Shown here: piece by piece, positions 8,926-18,145 of the stretch | Layout: every line of letters begins with the position of its first letter | How positions within the stretch are numbered: position 1 is the first letter of the stretch | DNA from: Streptomyces sp. WAC 01529 | GTDB lineage: Bacteria > Actinomycetota > Actinomycetes > Streptomycetales > Streptomycetaceae | NCBI RefSeq assembly: GCF_003945545.1 | Contig: NZ_CP029617.1 | Location: 558,001 to 622,000, forward strand | DNA: 64,000 nt | Direction: 5' to 3' | Made by a program: the position numbers and the translations under genes | The notes under the pieces: model-generated | The model's database searches: none | Seen by the model: only the letters and a program-made list of their open reading frames with translations | What the model was told of the DNA's origin: nothing

Positions 8926-9000
8926 GGCTGACTCCCGTCCCCTGTCGTCGTATCCAGCACCTCGCCCGGCGCGAGCCGTCAGGGACGATACCTCGTGACC

Positions 9001-9022
9001 GATGTATTACGTTACTGATGTA
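9001..9022. promoter_or_regulatory. Possible operator: GATGTA direct repeat between hydrolase and padR
   Basis: In the divergent gap between the hydrolase start (8925) and the PadR gene, the hexamer GATGTA occurs twice, at 9001-9006 and 9017-9022, around TTACGTTAC. The patch is AT-richer than its surroundings. PadR regulators often bind their own promoter, so this is a candidate site, from sequence only. Confidence 0.3.
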
Positions 9023-9059
9023 CACCGCAGACGACAGAACATGCGGCAGAATGCGGCGC

Positions 9060-9593
9060 ATGCTCGAACTGGCCATCCTCGGTTTCCTCCACGACACCCC
9101 CCTCCACGGCTACGAGCTGCGCAAGCGCATCACCGCGCTGACCGGGCATGTACGGCCCGTCGCGGAGAGCACGCTGTACCCCGCCATCAAGCGGCTCGAG
9201 AAAGCGGGACTGCTCGCCCGCGAGACCCGGCTGGGGGCCGTCGCGGCGCCGCGCCATGTCCTCACTCTCACGCCGGAGGGCAGGCAGGAGCTGCGCAAGC
9301 GGCTCGCGGAACCGGCGCGGGGGGACATCACCGACGAGAACCGATGGTTCACGCTTCTCGCCTTCCTGCGCCACTTGGACGACGAGGCGGCCCAGGCGGC
9401 GGTGCTGCGCAGGCGGCTGGCCTTTCTGGAGGAGCCCGCGAGCTTCTTCTACGAGGGTGAACGGCCGCTGAGCGCGGAAGAGCTCGACGACCCCTTCCGG
9501 CGCGGCATCCTCACGATCGCCCGCGCGACCAGCCGGGCCGAACTCACCTGGCTGCGCGCGACCTTGACGTCACTCGGTGGGGGTAACCGCTGA
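9060..9593 (+). CDS. PadR-family transcriptional regulator
   Basis: The product is 177 residues starting at the ATG at 9060 (MLELAILGFLHDTPLHGYEL, the canonical PadR N-terminus); an ATG nine bases upstream is the alternative. The winged helix follows (ESTLYPAIKRLEKAGLL, RHVLTLTPEGRQELRKRL), and a helical C-terminal dimerisation region completes it. PadR proteins are usually repressors answering to small phenolics, drugs or metabolites. It is divergent from the hydrolase and overlaps the convergent oxygenase gene by 24 bases at the 3' ends. Confidence 0.92.
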   Translation: MLELAILGFLHDTPLHGYELRKRITALTGHVRPVAESTLYPAIKRLEKAGLLARETRLGAVAAPRHVLTLTPEGRQELRKRLAEPARGDITDENRWFTLLAFLRHLDDEAAQAAVLRRRLAFLEEPASFFYEGERPLSAEELDDPFRRGILTIARATSRAELTWLRATLTSLGGGNR

Positions 9594-10475
9594 GCTGCCC
9601 TTGTGCGGCACCGGGCAGCCTCGGACGCCGGGCATCGGGAACGAGCCGAGTTCGGCGACCTCGTACCCGTCGGGGTACCCCTTGATCTCCCAGTTCTGCC
9701 GTGCGTAGTGCGGCGCGCTCCGCGGCGGCATCAGGCGTACGGCACGCCCCCGCAGGCGCACCGCTCCCCTGACCAGCGAACGGGTGACGGCACCCGGCTG
9801 GTCGTAGCGGAACGCGCGCAGCAGGGGCTCGTCCAGCAGGGCGAGGGTCGCGGAGCGCACAACGGGTGCCAGAGGGCGCGGATACCAGGAGGCCATCAGG
9901 TCGAGGGTCGCGTCGGACACCTTGCGCGCGCCTTGGTCCCAGCCGAAGTTGGCCTCTTCGTAGCCATCGAGGCAGTTTTCGAACTCTTCGTAGGTGCGGG
10001 GGATTTCCTTGATGCCCATGTGCTGGCCGAGGGTGCGGTAGTACGCGGCGCCGGCGGCCATCTCGTGACGCGAGAGCCTGCGCCAGCCGTAGGAGTCGAT
10101 CCACCGCTTGGGCATCACCACGAAGGTGCACAGTACGTAGCGCATGTCGTCATTGCTGATGTCGTAACTGCGGTGCATCTGGTTGATGCGGCGGATGGCG
10201 GTGCGGCCCTCGTCGCTACCGAATCCGTGTTCTACGACGGCGTCGAGGAGCAGGGCCGTGTCGTCGTATCGCTTCTGCGTACGATCCGTCAGCTCGGCTG
10301 TGTCCGCGAGCAGTCGGCCGATGCTGGGCACGGCATAGGTGCGGTACAGGGCGAGTTCGAGTGCGCGCGTATAGTCCCAAGGGAATTCGAACGTCGCGGT
10401 GAGCCGGTAGATCTCGAGGAAGTCCTTTTCCGGGTCCAGGCGCCTGATCTGCTCGAGCCGCTCGAAACGCTTCAC
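9570..10475 (-). CDS. MpaB-like oxygenase (DUF2236 / rubber-oxygenase superfamily)
   Basis: The product is 301 residues, almost all helical. It has the family pattern of an N-terminal FEFPWDYTRALELALYRTYAVPSIG, then GRTAIRRINQMHRSYDISNDDMRYVLC containing conserved His and Arg, and a late RSATLALLDEPLLRAF segment (each quoted in part). Family members are haem-containing oxygenases or related proteins, such as the mycophenolic acid MpaB' and latex-clearing proteins. The substrate is unknown. Start is the ATG at 10475. Confidence 0.8.
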   Translation of the reverse strand: MKRFERLEQIRRLDPEKDFLEIYRLTATFEFPWDYTRALELALYRTYAVPSIGRLLADTAELTDRTQKRYDDTALLLDAVVEHGFGSDEGRTAIRRINQMHRSYDISNDDMRYVLCTFVVMPKRWIDSYGWRRLSRHEMAAGAAYYRTLGQHMGIKEIPRTYEEFENCLDGYEEANFGWDQGARKVSDATLDLMASWYPRPLAPVVRSATLALLDEPLLRAFRYDQPGAVTRSLVRGAVRLRGRAVRLMPPRSAPHYARQNWEIKGYPDGYEVAELGSFPMPGVRGCPVPHKGSSAVTPTE

Positions 10476-10573
10476 GCGTTGTCCCCTTCTGTGACCGGAA
10501 CACCAACTCTACTTTGGTGAGGGGAAGATGAGTGTTCAGCGGGTGCGGCCATACCCGGGGGAAGGCAGACCAC

Positions 10574-10873
10574 ATGATTGACAGGCTCCGCAAGTTCTGG
10601 CGCGCCGGCAAGCGTGAGGAGGGCGAGCGCCCCCAGGCCATCGACAAGCGCAAGCGCCCGCACAATCTTTTCGAGGCCGCCGCTGTCTACGTGGCGGCCT
10701 GCGCCGAGGACGATCGGGACCAGATGGACGAGGCCGCGGGGTGGGTCTCCCCGGAGGCGCTGTCCTTCGGCGTCAGCGAGCTCGCGTGCCGGGCTGTCAT
10801 CGCTCTCGCGCGGGAGCGTGACGAGTCGCCTCGGGACGTGGCCCGTACGCTCATGGGGCTGCCCGCCGCCTGA
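10574..10873 (+). CDS. Conserved-looking small hypothetical protein
   Basis: The product is 99 residues starting at the ATG at 10574 (MIDRLRKFW) with GGGGGAAGG upstream; an earlier in-frame ATG at 10532 lacks support. It has a basic, charged N-third (RAGKREEGERPQAIDKRKR) and then a helical region (NLFEAAAVYVAACAEDDRDQ, SFGVSELACRAVIALARERD). Codon use is typical for the host. No recognisable domain, signal peptide or membrane segment was seen. The function is unknown. Confidence 0.65.
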   Translation: MIDRLRKFWRAGKREEGERPQAIDKRKRPHNLFEAAAVYVAACAEDDRDQMDEAAGWVSPEALSFGVSELACRAVIALARERDESPRDVARTLMGLPAA

Positions 10874-11000
10874 CCCTTCGTCCGTCTGGAGAAGTCGGAA
10901 CGAGGCGAACCTTCGGGGGTTTTCCCGCTCATCCACCCCTCGACGATCTCTGGGGCGACTGGTTAGGGTGCGCCGACGGACGAAGCGAGGGGAGGCCGGC

Positions 11001-11825
11001 ATGGCGAGGACGGACGACGCCGGCGCCGCCGAGGACGACGCGCTGTATGTGCTGACGGCGGTTCTCCTGACACCCGCGAAGTTCCCCAGCGTGCTGGGTG
11101 ACGACTACCCGGAGGCGTGCGCGGCGCTCGGCCTCACACCGCTCGCCGCCGGTTACGGACTGGTGCTCGGCCAGGACGGCGACGGCGCGCGATGGACGGT
11201 CGTCGTCGACGATGTGTCGCTCGTGGCCGTCGCGATCGCCTCCTGGGACTGCGGTATGGAGTACGACCTGTCCCCCGACGCACGTACTGTCGTGGCCGCA
11301 CTGCCCGGCTGGCCCCTCGCGGTCGCTGTCGCGGCCCCGGGCGTGCCTGCCCCGCACGACCCGGAGCCAGATGCCGGGGACGAGGGCCGGCAGCCACTCA
11401 CGCCACCGGAGTCGGACGTGTGGGGACCGGCCCAGCGGCGGCTCGGCGCCGATGAAATAGCCCTGCGATGGGCGGCGTGGCGGGAGCAGATCGACGACGC
11501 CGACTTCGCGGTGGACGACCCCGAGGAAACGTTTCCGACGGACTCCGGGAAGGCGCCGTTGACTGGAGTGCGACGTGTACTCGCCGAAGCACGTGCGTAC
11601 CTGGACACTCCCCCGCCTCTCGGGCGAGTGCGGTCCTCCTTCGCTTCGGGAGACGCCCGAATCCTTAGGGCCGACGGTCCCGGCTGGTCCTTGGTCGCCA
11701 GGACCGACGACATCGCCTTCGTACTCTTGGACGAGGAGCCGCGTGAGGTGCTCCCCGTCGGCCGCGGACCTGAGCTACCGGTGCTCTTGAAGGCTCTCGA
11801 CGAGATGGCGGTCCGCCCGTCCTGA
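11001..11825 (+). CDS. Hypothetical protein
   Basis: The product is 274 residues from the ATG at 11001, preceded by GAGGGGAGG. The N-half is a mixed alpha/beta fold (ALYVLTAVLLTPAKFPSVLG, WTVVVDDVSLVAVAIASW), the middle is a Pro/Asp-rich linker (residues about 115-140), and the C-half is again folded, ending VLLKALDEMAVRPS. The pattern recalls actinomycete immunity-like or housekeeping proteins of unknown role, but I recognise no family. It is followed after 18 bases by a convergent small membrane protein gene. Confidence 0.65.
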   Translation: MARTDDAGAAEDDALYVLTAVLLTPAKFPSVLGDDYPEACAALGLTPLAAGYGLVLGQDGDGARWTVVVDDVSLVAVAIASWDCGMEYDLSPDARTVVAALPGWPLAVAVAAPGVPAPHDPEPDAGDEGRQPLTPPESDVWGPAQRRLGADEIALRWAAWREQIDDADFAVDDPEETFPTDSGKAPLTGVRRVLAEARAYLDTPPPLGRVRSSFASGDARILRADGPGWSLVARTDDIAFVLLDEEPREVLPVGRGPELPVLLKALDEMAVRPS

Positions 11826-11843
11826 GCGCTCTCTACTGCGGGC

Positions 11844-12026
11844 TCAGCGGCCTATCTCCTTGCGGGTGACTCGGCGCAGCCTGCGCCGCTGCCCGGGGTC
11901 GAGTGTCAGATAGGCCGCCGCGGGCACTCCGAGCACGATCAAGAGTGCGGCCCACCACGGCAGCCAGAACAGCATGATGAGCCCGGCCGCCACACCTCCT
12001 GCGGCGATCTTCGCGTTCCTCGACAT
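11844..12026 (-). CDS. Small membrane protein
   Basis: The product is 60 residues with a strong ribosome site (AAGGAGG, 6-7 bases before the ATG at 12026). It has one or two hydrophobic segments (IAAGGVAAGLIMLFWLPWW, then AALLIVLGVPAAAYLTL) and a very basic C-tail (GQRRRLRRVTRKEIGR) that should stay in the cytoplasm. The family and function are not recognised. Codon use and the ribosome site support a real gene. Confidence 0.65.
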   Translation of the reverse strand: MSRNAKIAAGGVAAGLIMLFWLPWWAALLIVLGVPAAAYLTLDPGQRRRLRRVTRKEIGR

Positions 12027-12191
12027 GTGTGTCGCCTCCTTCGCGGCTGGCGCCGCTCTCTGTCTGGGAAAACGGGATCTGACCTCCTACGGTTCCAGGT
12101 CGCGCCCCTGAGACATCCCTGACAGACCCCTGAGCCGACCCCTACTGGCTCCCCACCGCCTACTGCGCCACCCACCGGCCTCGCCCACCGC

Positions 12192-13241
12192 CTACTCGAC
12201 CCGCAGCGGCTCGCCGACTTCGTACATGTGGCGCAGCACCTGCCGGTAGGAGTCGACGAATCCGGCCTCCGTGTAGGACATACCCACAGCGGCACAGTGA
12301 TCGCGCACGACAGGCTGGACAAGTCGCAGGTGAGGCCTGGGCATGCTGGGAAACAGGTGGTGCTCGATCTGGTAGTTGAGCCCCCCGAGGAACCAGTCGG
12401 TGACCGGGCCACCGCGGATGTTGCGCGAAGTGAGCACCTGTCGGCGCAGATGGCCCCAGCGCTCGCCGTCCGGATCGGGCATCTCCATGCCCTTGTGGTT
12501 GGGCGCGAAGGCGAGTCCGAGGTGCAGGCCGAACAGTGCCTGGTGGATGGCGGCGAAGACGATCGCGTGACCCAGCGGCATGGCGGCGAGCAGCAGCGTT
12601 ACGTACCCCACGAGGTGGGCGACGAGAAGGAGCCCTTCCACCACGCGCTCACGCGGAGACTGACGTCGCAGGTCCTGGAAGCCGTAGAGCTTCATGGCGA
12701 GGCCCTGGAGGAGCGTCAGCGGGAAGAAGAGCCACGCCTGGTTGCGGGTGAGCCAGCCCCGGAAGCCCACGCGGACCTTCGCCTGCTGACTGGTCCAGAC
12801 GAGGACGTCGGCGGCGACATCGGGGTCCTTGTCGACGTGGTTGGGGTTGGCGTGGTGCCTGTTGTGCTTGTCGTTCCACCAGGCGGAGCTCATCCCCAGG
12901 AGGAGGTTGCCGTGCACCAGGCCGATGGCTCGGCTGATGGACCGGTCGCCGGTTATCTGCGCGTGCCCCGCGTCATGACCGATGAATGCCGTTCTGGCAC
13001 ACAGGATGGACAGCACAGGGGCCAGCAGCAGCACCCACCAAGAAGCTCCGATGGCGAACATCCCGGTACCCACAGCCGCAAGCGCCAGAGCGTTGACCGC
13101 GATGGTGCGGGTGTACCAACCGGTGCGGCGGTCCAGGAGCCCCTTCTCCTTGACGGTGCGCAGGAGGGGTGTGAAATCACTTCCGGCGGCCTGCTTGCGG
13201 GCGCCGAGGGAAGGGCGTTCCGCGACTGCTGCCTGGGGCAT
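12192..13241 (-). CDS. Membrane fatty acid desaturase
   Basis: The product is 349 residues. The three histidine boxes of integral membrane diiron desaturases are present: HDAGH (89-93), HNRHH (126-130) and QIEHH (291-295). The Gln in the third box is typical of front-end/acyl-lipid desaturases and of actinobacterial DesA3-like enzymes. Hydrophobic segments flank the boxes (ALALAAVGTGMFAIGA, LLLAPVLSILCA, LLVAHLVGYVTLLLAA). It introduces a double bond into acyl chains using O2 and an electron donor, and no donor gene is adjacent. It is divergent from the helicase. Confidence 0.92.
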   Translation of the reverse strand: MPQAAVAERPSLGARKQAAGSDFTPLLRTVKEKGLLDRRTGWYTRTIAVNALALAAVGTGMFAIGASWWVLLLAPVLSILCARTAFIGHDAGHAQITGDRSISRAIGLVHGNLLLGMSSAWWNDKHNRHHANPNHVDKDPDVAADVLVWTSQQAKVRVGFRGWLTRNQAWLFFPLTLLQGLAMKLYGFQDLRRQSPRERVVEGLLLVAHLVGYVTLLLAAMPLGHAIVFAAIHQALFGLHLGLAFAPNHKGMEMPDPDGERWGHLRRQVLTSRNIRGGPVTDWFLGGLNYQIEHHLFPSMPRPHLRLVQPVVRDHCAAVGMSYTEAGFVDSYRQVLRHMYEVGEPLRVE

Positions 13242-13454
13242 GGGTGGGTCTCCGGTCTGCGTGACGGCGGGGCTGACCTGATCAAACGTACGGCGAGGTG
13301 ACCCGGGGCAACCATGGCGCCACCACCCGTGTCAGAGGGGGGTCAGCACCGCCCGCCAGGGGGGCTGACGACACCCCTCCGAGGTGGAGTGATCGGGATC
13401 ACCGTCGATACGCGCCCGTTGCATGCTCGGCGTGATGTACTCTCGGCCGCTCCG

Positions 13455-16370
13455 GTGTCAGTAGTCAAATTTGAGGAATGCGCTATCGCCGTGCCAAGGC
13501 TCCCTGCCGTCTCCGCCTCCAAGATCTCCGAACTGTCGCGCTGTTCCGTACTCTTCGTGCCCGCTGATCCCGCGCGCGGGGGGCGGGTCGCCTTCTGGTG
13601 TCCCGATGGCACCGAGTCGCCTTTGGTCGGTGACGCCACTTCCGAGGAACTGGCCGTCGCCGTCCCCACGGACGACGGCGTCGAGCTCAGTGCCGTACCC
13701 GCGGTCCTGCTTCCCGTACGCGCCGCGCTGCCCGTCCTCACACGCGCGCGTGCCGCGTCGGGGACCCACCCGACAGCTGCCTTCTGGGGGACGGCGGGGG
13801 TCCTCGCGCTGCAACTCGCGGCTCGTGGACTGCTGTTGCCGGGCCTGACGGCCAGTGATCAAGATTCCTGGCGTGCCGGCCCGTTGGGGGCCGAGGACCT
13901 GCAGCGACTGCGTGACCTCGCCGCGGCGATGCCACCGGCCGCCCACTCGCTGCCGTTGGACGCCGACGCGCCTCTGCGGCTGCCCGAGCCGGAGCGGCTG
14001 CTGCGCCAGTTCCTCGATGCCGTGGCCGATACTCTGCCGCGCTCCCCTGCCGCAGCCCTGGCGGCCGGTGGGCCCGTCTTCGCGTCGATGAAGCCACAGC
14101 ACGTTCCCGAACAACGGTCCTGGGCCACGGACGTGGCGGCGGGACACGACGCCGGAGTGCGGATCTCGCTGCGCGTGGAGATCCCCGGCCTGGTCTCGGT
14201 CGCCGAGGACGGCACCCGGCTGACCTTCCGCGCCGTTCTGCAGTTGCACAGCGTCAGCGACCCCACGCTCGTGGCGGACGCTGCCGAGGTGTGGGCCGGG
14301 GGCGGGACGACGGAACAGGCCTTCGGTCCGCGGTCACGCATGGATGCCCTCCTGGCGCTACGACGCGCCACGCGCGCGTGGTCCCCGCTCGCCCCGTTGC
14401 TTTCGGCCACCGTGCCCGACGCGATCGAACTCGCCGACGAAGAGGTCACCGACCTCCTGGGTGAGGGCGCCCGGGCGCTCGCGGGCGCGGGCGTCGACGT
14501 GCACTGGCCGAGGGAATTGGCGCGCAGCCTCACCGCGCGTGCGGTCATCGGCCCTCCGGACGAGGAACAGGACGGAGACGGCAGGAGCCCAGTCAAGCCG
14601 GCGTCCGACACACCCTCGTTCCTCTCCCCCGATGCCCTGCTCGCGTTCAACTGGCGCTTCGCGCTGGGAGACCAGCAGCTGACGCGCGCCGAACTCGACC
14701 GGCTCGCCGAAGCGAACCGCCCCGTGGTGCGCCTGCGTGACCAATGGGTGCTGATCGCTCCCGAGGAGGCACGCCGCGCCCGCGATCGGCAGGACCGCAA
14801 GGTCACGCCGATCGAAGCCCTCAGTGCCGCTCTGAGCGGCACTACAGAGGTCGGGGGGCAGCGCGTCGACGTGGAGCCGACGGGTTGGCTCGCCACGTTG
14901 CGTGAACGGCTCGCGGACCCGGAAGGCATGGAGCCCGTCGGCCAGCCCGAGGCACTCGCGGCGGAGCTTCGCGACTACCAGCTGCGTGGTCTGAACTGGC
15001 TGGCCCGGATGACCTCGCTCGGCCTCGGTGGCTGCCTCGCCGACGACATGGGCCTCGGCAAGACGATCACCCTGATCTCGTTGCATCTGCACCGCCAGAC
15101 CCAGGAGGAAACGGCGGGGCCCACGCTGGTGGTCTGCCCGACATCGTTGATGGGCAACTGGCAGCGCGAGATCGAGAAGTTCGCGCCCGGCACGCGCGTA
15201 CGGCGATTCCACGGAGCCCAGCGCAATCTGGAGGGCCTGGCGGACGGCGAGTTCGTCCTCACCACCTACGGAACGATGCGGCTCGACGCGGAGAGGCTGG
15301 GCCAGACCCCCTGGGGCATGGTCGTCGCCGACGAGGCGCAACACGTCAAGAACCCGTACTCGGCGACGGCGAGGCAACTGCGCACCATCGGGGCACGCGC
15401 GCGCGTGGCGCTCACCGGCACCCCCGTGGAGAACAACCTCTCCGAGCTGTGGGCCATTCTGGACTGGACCACTCCCGGCCTGCTCGGCAAACTCAGCACC
15501 TTCCGCACGCGCTACGCCCAGGCCGTGGAGGGCGGCGCGGATCCGGGCGCGGCCGAGCGCCTCGGGCAACTCGTACGGCCGTTCCTGCTGCGCCGACGCA
15601 AGTCGGATCCAGGGATCGCGCCCGAGTTGCCGCCGAAGACGGAGACCGACCGCGCCGTCTCGCTCAGCGCGGAACAAGCGGGCCTCTACGAAGCCGTGGT
15701 GCGGGAAACGCTCGCGGAGATCTCCGGGGCCGACGGTTTCGCGCGCCGGGGGCTGATCGTCAAACTCCTCACCGGCCTCAAGCAGATCTGCAACCACCCG
15801 GCGCAGTACCTCAAGGAGGACGGGCCGCGGATCCCGGGACGCTCCGGAAAGCTGGAACTGCTCGACGAGTTGCTGGACACGATCCTCGCCGAGGACGCCA
15901 GCGTGCTCGTCTTCACGCAGTACGTCCAGATGGCCCGGCTCATCGAGCGGCATCTGGCGGACCGTGGTGTCCCGTCGCAGTTCCTGCACGGCGGCACGCC
16001 CGTCGCGGAGCGCGAGGCGATGGTGCAGCGCTTCCAGGACGGCGAGGTCCCGGTCTTCCTGCTGTCCCTGAAGGCGGCGGGTATCGGGCTGAACCTGACA
16101 CGTGCCGAGCACGTCGTGCACTACGACCGCTGGTGGAACCCCGCAGTCGAGGCACAGGCCACCGACCGTGCGTACCGCATCGGGCAGACGCAGCCGGTGC
16201 AGGTGCACCGCCTGATCGCGGAAGGCACGATCGAGGACCGCATCGCCGACATGCTGCTGCGCAAGCGGGAGTTGGCCGATTCCGTCCTCGGTTCGGGCGA
16301 GGCCGGTCTCACCGAGCTGACCGACGCCGAACTGTCCGACCTGGTGGAGCTGCGAGGGGGCACGCGATGA
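13455..16370 (+). CDS. SNF2-family DEAD/DEAH-box helicase
   Basis: The product is about 971 residues. The C-terminal two thirds is a SNF2 ATPase with P-loop MGLGKT (residues 532-537), CPTSLMGNWQREIEKF, Walker B DEAQH (626-630), LTGTPVENNLSELW, and the second RecA domain with VFTQYVQMARLI, FLLSLKAAGIGLNL and motif VI TDRAYRIGQTQPVQVHRL. The N-terminal third is the SNF2-associated region of bacterial HepA-like proteins. The frame is open from an ATG at 13314, but codon use before 13455 is unlike the rest, so the GTG at 13455 (or 13491) is more likely. It overlaps the SWIM gene by ATGA. Confidence 0.88.
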   Translation: MSVVKFEECAIAVPRLPAVSASKISELSRCSVLFVPADPARGGRVAFWCPDGTESPLVGDATSEELAVAVPTDDGVELSAVPAVLLPVRAALPVLTRARAASGTHPTAAFWGTAGVLALQLAARGLLLPGLTASDQDSWRAGPLGAEDLQRLRDLAAAMPPAAHSLPLDADAPLRLPEPERLLRQFLDAVADTLPRSPAAALAAGGPVFASMKPQHVPEQRSWATDVAAGHDAGVRISLRVEIPGLVSVAEDGTRLTFRAVLQLHSVSDPTLVADAAEVWAGGGTTEQAFGPRSRMDALLALRRATRAWSPLAPLLSATVPDAIELADEEVTDLLGEGARALAGAGVDVHWPRELARSLTARAVIGPPDEEQDGDGRSPVKPASDTPSFLSPDALLAFNWRFALGDQQLTRAELDRLAEANRPVVRLRDQWVLIAPEEARRARDRQDRKVTPIEALSAALSGTTEVGGQRVDVEPTGWLATLRERLADPEGMEPVGQPEALAAELRDYQLRGLNWLARMTSLGLGGCLADDMGLGKTITLISLHLHRQTQEETAGPTLVVCPTSLMGNWQREIEKFAPGTRVRRFHGAQRNLEGLADGEFVLTTYGTMRLDAERLGQTPWGMVVADEAQHVKNPYSATARQLRTIGARARVALTGTPVENNLSELWAILDWTTPGLLGKLSTFRTRYAQAVEGGADPGAAERLGQLVRPFLLRRRKSDPGIAPELPPKTETDRAVSLSAEQAGLYEAVVRETLAEISGADGFARRGLIVKLLTGLKQICNHPAQYLKEDGPRIPGRSGKLELLDELLDTILAEDASVLVFTQYVQMARLIERHLADRGVPSQFLHGGTPVAEREAMVQRFQDGEVPVFLLSLKAAGIGLNLTRAEHVVHYDRWWNPAVEAQATDRAYRIGQTQPVQVHRLIAEGTIEDRIADMLLRKRELADSVLGSGEAGLTELTDAELSDLVELRGGTR

Positions 16371-17689
16371 GTGACATCCATGACGAGGCGTACGGAGCCG
16401 AAGACGGCGACGGGCGCGGCGAGGCGGCCACGGACGAGCGCACGTTCGAGGCCATGCCGCCCGCGCACGGGCGGGGTTTCGCGCAGACCTGGTGGGGCCA
16501 GGCCTGGCTGAAGGCACTGGAGGACACGGCCCTGGACCTGGGTCAGCTCAAGGCAGGGCGTCGCCTCGCGCGCGCGGGTGCCGTGGGTGCGGTCTCGGTG
16601 CGACCTGGCCGGATAACGGCGGTCGTCCAGGATCGCGACGGCACGCCGCACCGTTCCGACGTGCTGCTGCAGGAACTGAGCCCGGAGGAGTGGGACCGCT
16701 TCCTGGAAATGGCCGTCGAGCGGGCCGGGCACATCGCGGCGCTCCTCGACCGTGACATGCCGCCGCACCTGGTGGAGGACTCGGCCGCGGCGGGCGTCGA
16801 ACTCCTGCCGGGGATCGGTGACCTGGAAGCGGAGTGCGACTGCGAGGCGTGGGACCACTGCGGGCACACGGCCGCCCTCTGCTACCAGGTGGCGCGGCTG
16901 CTCGACCAGGATCCCTTCGTGCTCCTGCTGATGCGGGGCCGTGGCGAGCGCGAGCTGCTGGACGAACTGCACGTGCGCAGCATCGCTCGGGTCGACTCCC
17001 CCGAGCGGCGTGAGGAGCCTCACGAGGCGGCTCCAGAGGGCGTCAGCGCCGCGGAGGCGTACGCGGACGGCGCCATCCTGCCCCCGCTGCCCGGCCTGCC
17101 CGTGCTGCCGTCCGAGCCAGGTCTGCCGCCCAGGCTCGACACGGAGGCCGGGCCCGCGCAGGGCCTCGATGTGGAGGCGGTCGAGTTCCTGACGGCGCAG
17201 GCGGCCGTCGAGGCCTACCGGCTGCTGGCCGAGGCGCTCGCTCCGGGGCATGAACGGCTCGCGGTCGAGGATGAGCTGACCGTGAGCGAGGATGCCGTAC
17301 GCCTGGCCGCCGCCGATCCGGGCCCGGCCGTCGAGGCCCGGCTGGCCGCGGCGTCCGAGCGCGGCCGTGACGGTCTCGCGATCGCCGTCCGGGCCTGGCG
17401 GTACGGAGGACGGGCCGCGCTTCGCGTGCTTGAGGAGGAGTGGGTTCCCGAGGAGGCTTCGCTGGCACGCGCGCGTGCCGCGCTCGCAGCGGCCTGGGAG
17501 GACAGCGAGCGCCCGGAGCTGCGAACCGTTCGCAATCGGTGGACCGTGGTCGGCTCGGACGTGCAGCTCCGCCACGGGCGCGACGGCCGTTGGTGGCCCT
17601 ACCGCAAGGAGCGGGGCCGCTGGACCCCGGCGGGGCCGGCGGCACACGATCCGGCGACCGCTCTGGCCGTGGCGAGCGGCAGCGAGTGA
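16367..17689 (+). CDS. SWIM zinc-finger protein
   Basis: The product is 440 residues, starting inside the stop of the helicase gene (ATGA). The SWIM motif CxCx(n)CxH is clear at residues 157-167 (CDCEAWDHCGH). The N-terminal FAQTWWGQAWLKALED and RAGAVGAVSVRPGRITA match the bacterial SWIM proteins always found beside SNF2 helicases. The C-terminal half is Ala/Glu-rich and helical and ends with a WTVVGSDVQLRHGRDGRWWP strand pair. The two proteins probably form one DNA- or RNA-remodelling complex of unknown purpose. Confidence 0.9.
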   Translation: MSDIHDEAYGAEDGDGRGEAATDERTFEAMPPAHGRGFAQTWWGQAWLKALEDTALDLGQLKAGRRLARAGAVGAVSVRPGRITAVVQDRDGTPHRSDVLLQELSPEEWDRFLEMAVERAGHIAALLDRDMPPHLVEDSAAAGVELLPGIGDLEAECDCEAWDHCGHTAALCYQVARLLDQDPFVLLLMRGRGERELLDELHVRSIARVDSPERREEPHEAAPEGVSAAEAYADGAILPPLPGLPVLPSEPGLPPRLDTEAGPAQGLDVEAVEFLTAQAAVEAYRLLAEALAPGHERLAVEDELTVSEDAVRLAAADPGPAVEARLAAASERGRDGLAIAVRAWRYGGRAALRVLEEEWVPEEASLARARAALAAAWEDSERPELRTVRNRWTVVGSDVQLRHGRDGRWWPYRKERGRWTPAGPAAHDPATALAVASGSE

Positions 17690-18145
17690 CAAGGGCGCGC
17701 TCGGCCCGCGGGTGACCCGGGACGGCGCGGACACCGGTGCTTGGCCGAGAAGCAGGGGGCGCTCACCGGCGTGTTCGCGTCGGGCACCGGTGCGCCGGGA
17801 ACACCGGCGCACGCACTCACCCTGGTCAGCGATTGAGCGCGGCCATGTCATCCGCGAGCGTGGAGGACGTCGGGATCAGGGAGGTCTGACGGCACGAGCC
17901 GTCCCCAGGCCCGGCAGCGGGGAACCGGATGCGTCAGCTCTGTCGGCGCGACCTACGTGGAGGGGGTGAGCAGGGCACCGCGCCCCATCACGGCTGAACG
18001 GATCGGTGGTTGCCGACGTCGCCTCCTGCCCCTCGCGGGAGGCGACGTCGACGCGCCTGCGTCCATTCGCCTTGTGCCTCCTTCGTGTCCGTGGGGGCGG
18101 CGCGACCACACGGCTCTCTCCGGAGCGGCTCGACGAGCGAAGGCT
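17690..18145. other. Intergenic region between convergent SWIM gene and xylA
   Basis: These 456 bases hold no frame that I can support in either direction. The only structure seen is the stem-loop at 17790-17812. Confidence 0.5.
17790..17812. terminator. Stem-loop, possible bidirectional terminator
   Basis: A perfect 9-bp inverted repeat, GTGCGCCGG (17790-17798) and CCGGCGCAC (17804-17812), with a GAACA loop, lies between two convergent genes. There is no T-run, as is common for Streptomyces terminators. Confidence 0.45.

Noticed and set aside
13314..13454. ATG 13314 as helicase start
   Set aside because: Codon third positions in this stretch are unlike the rest of the gene and homology-like sequence starts later; kept only as an alternative.
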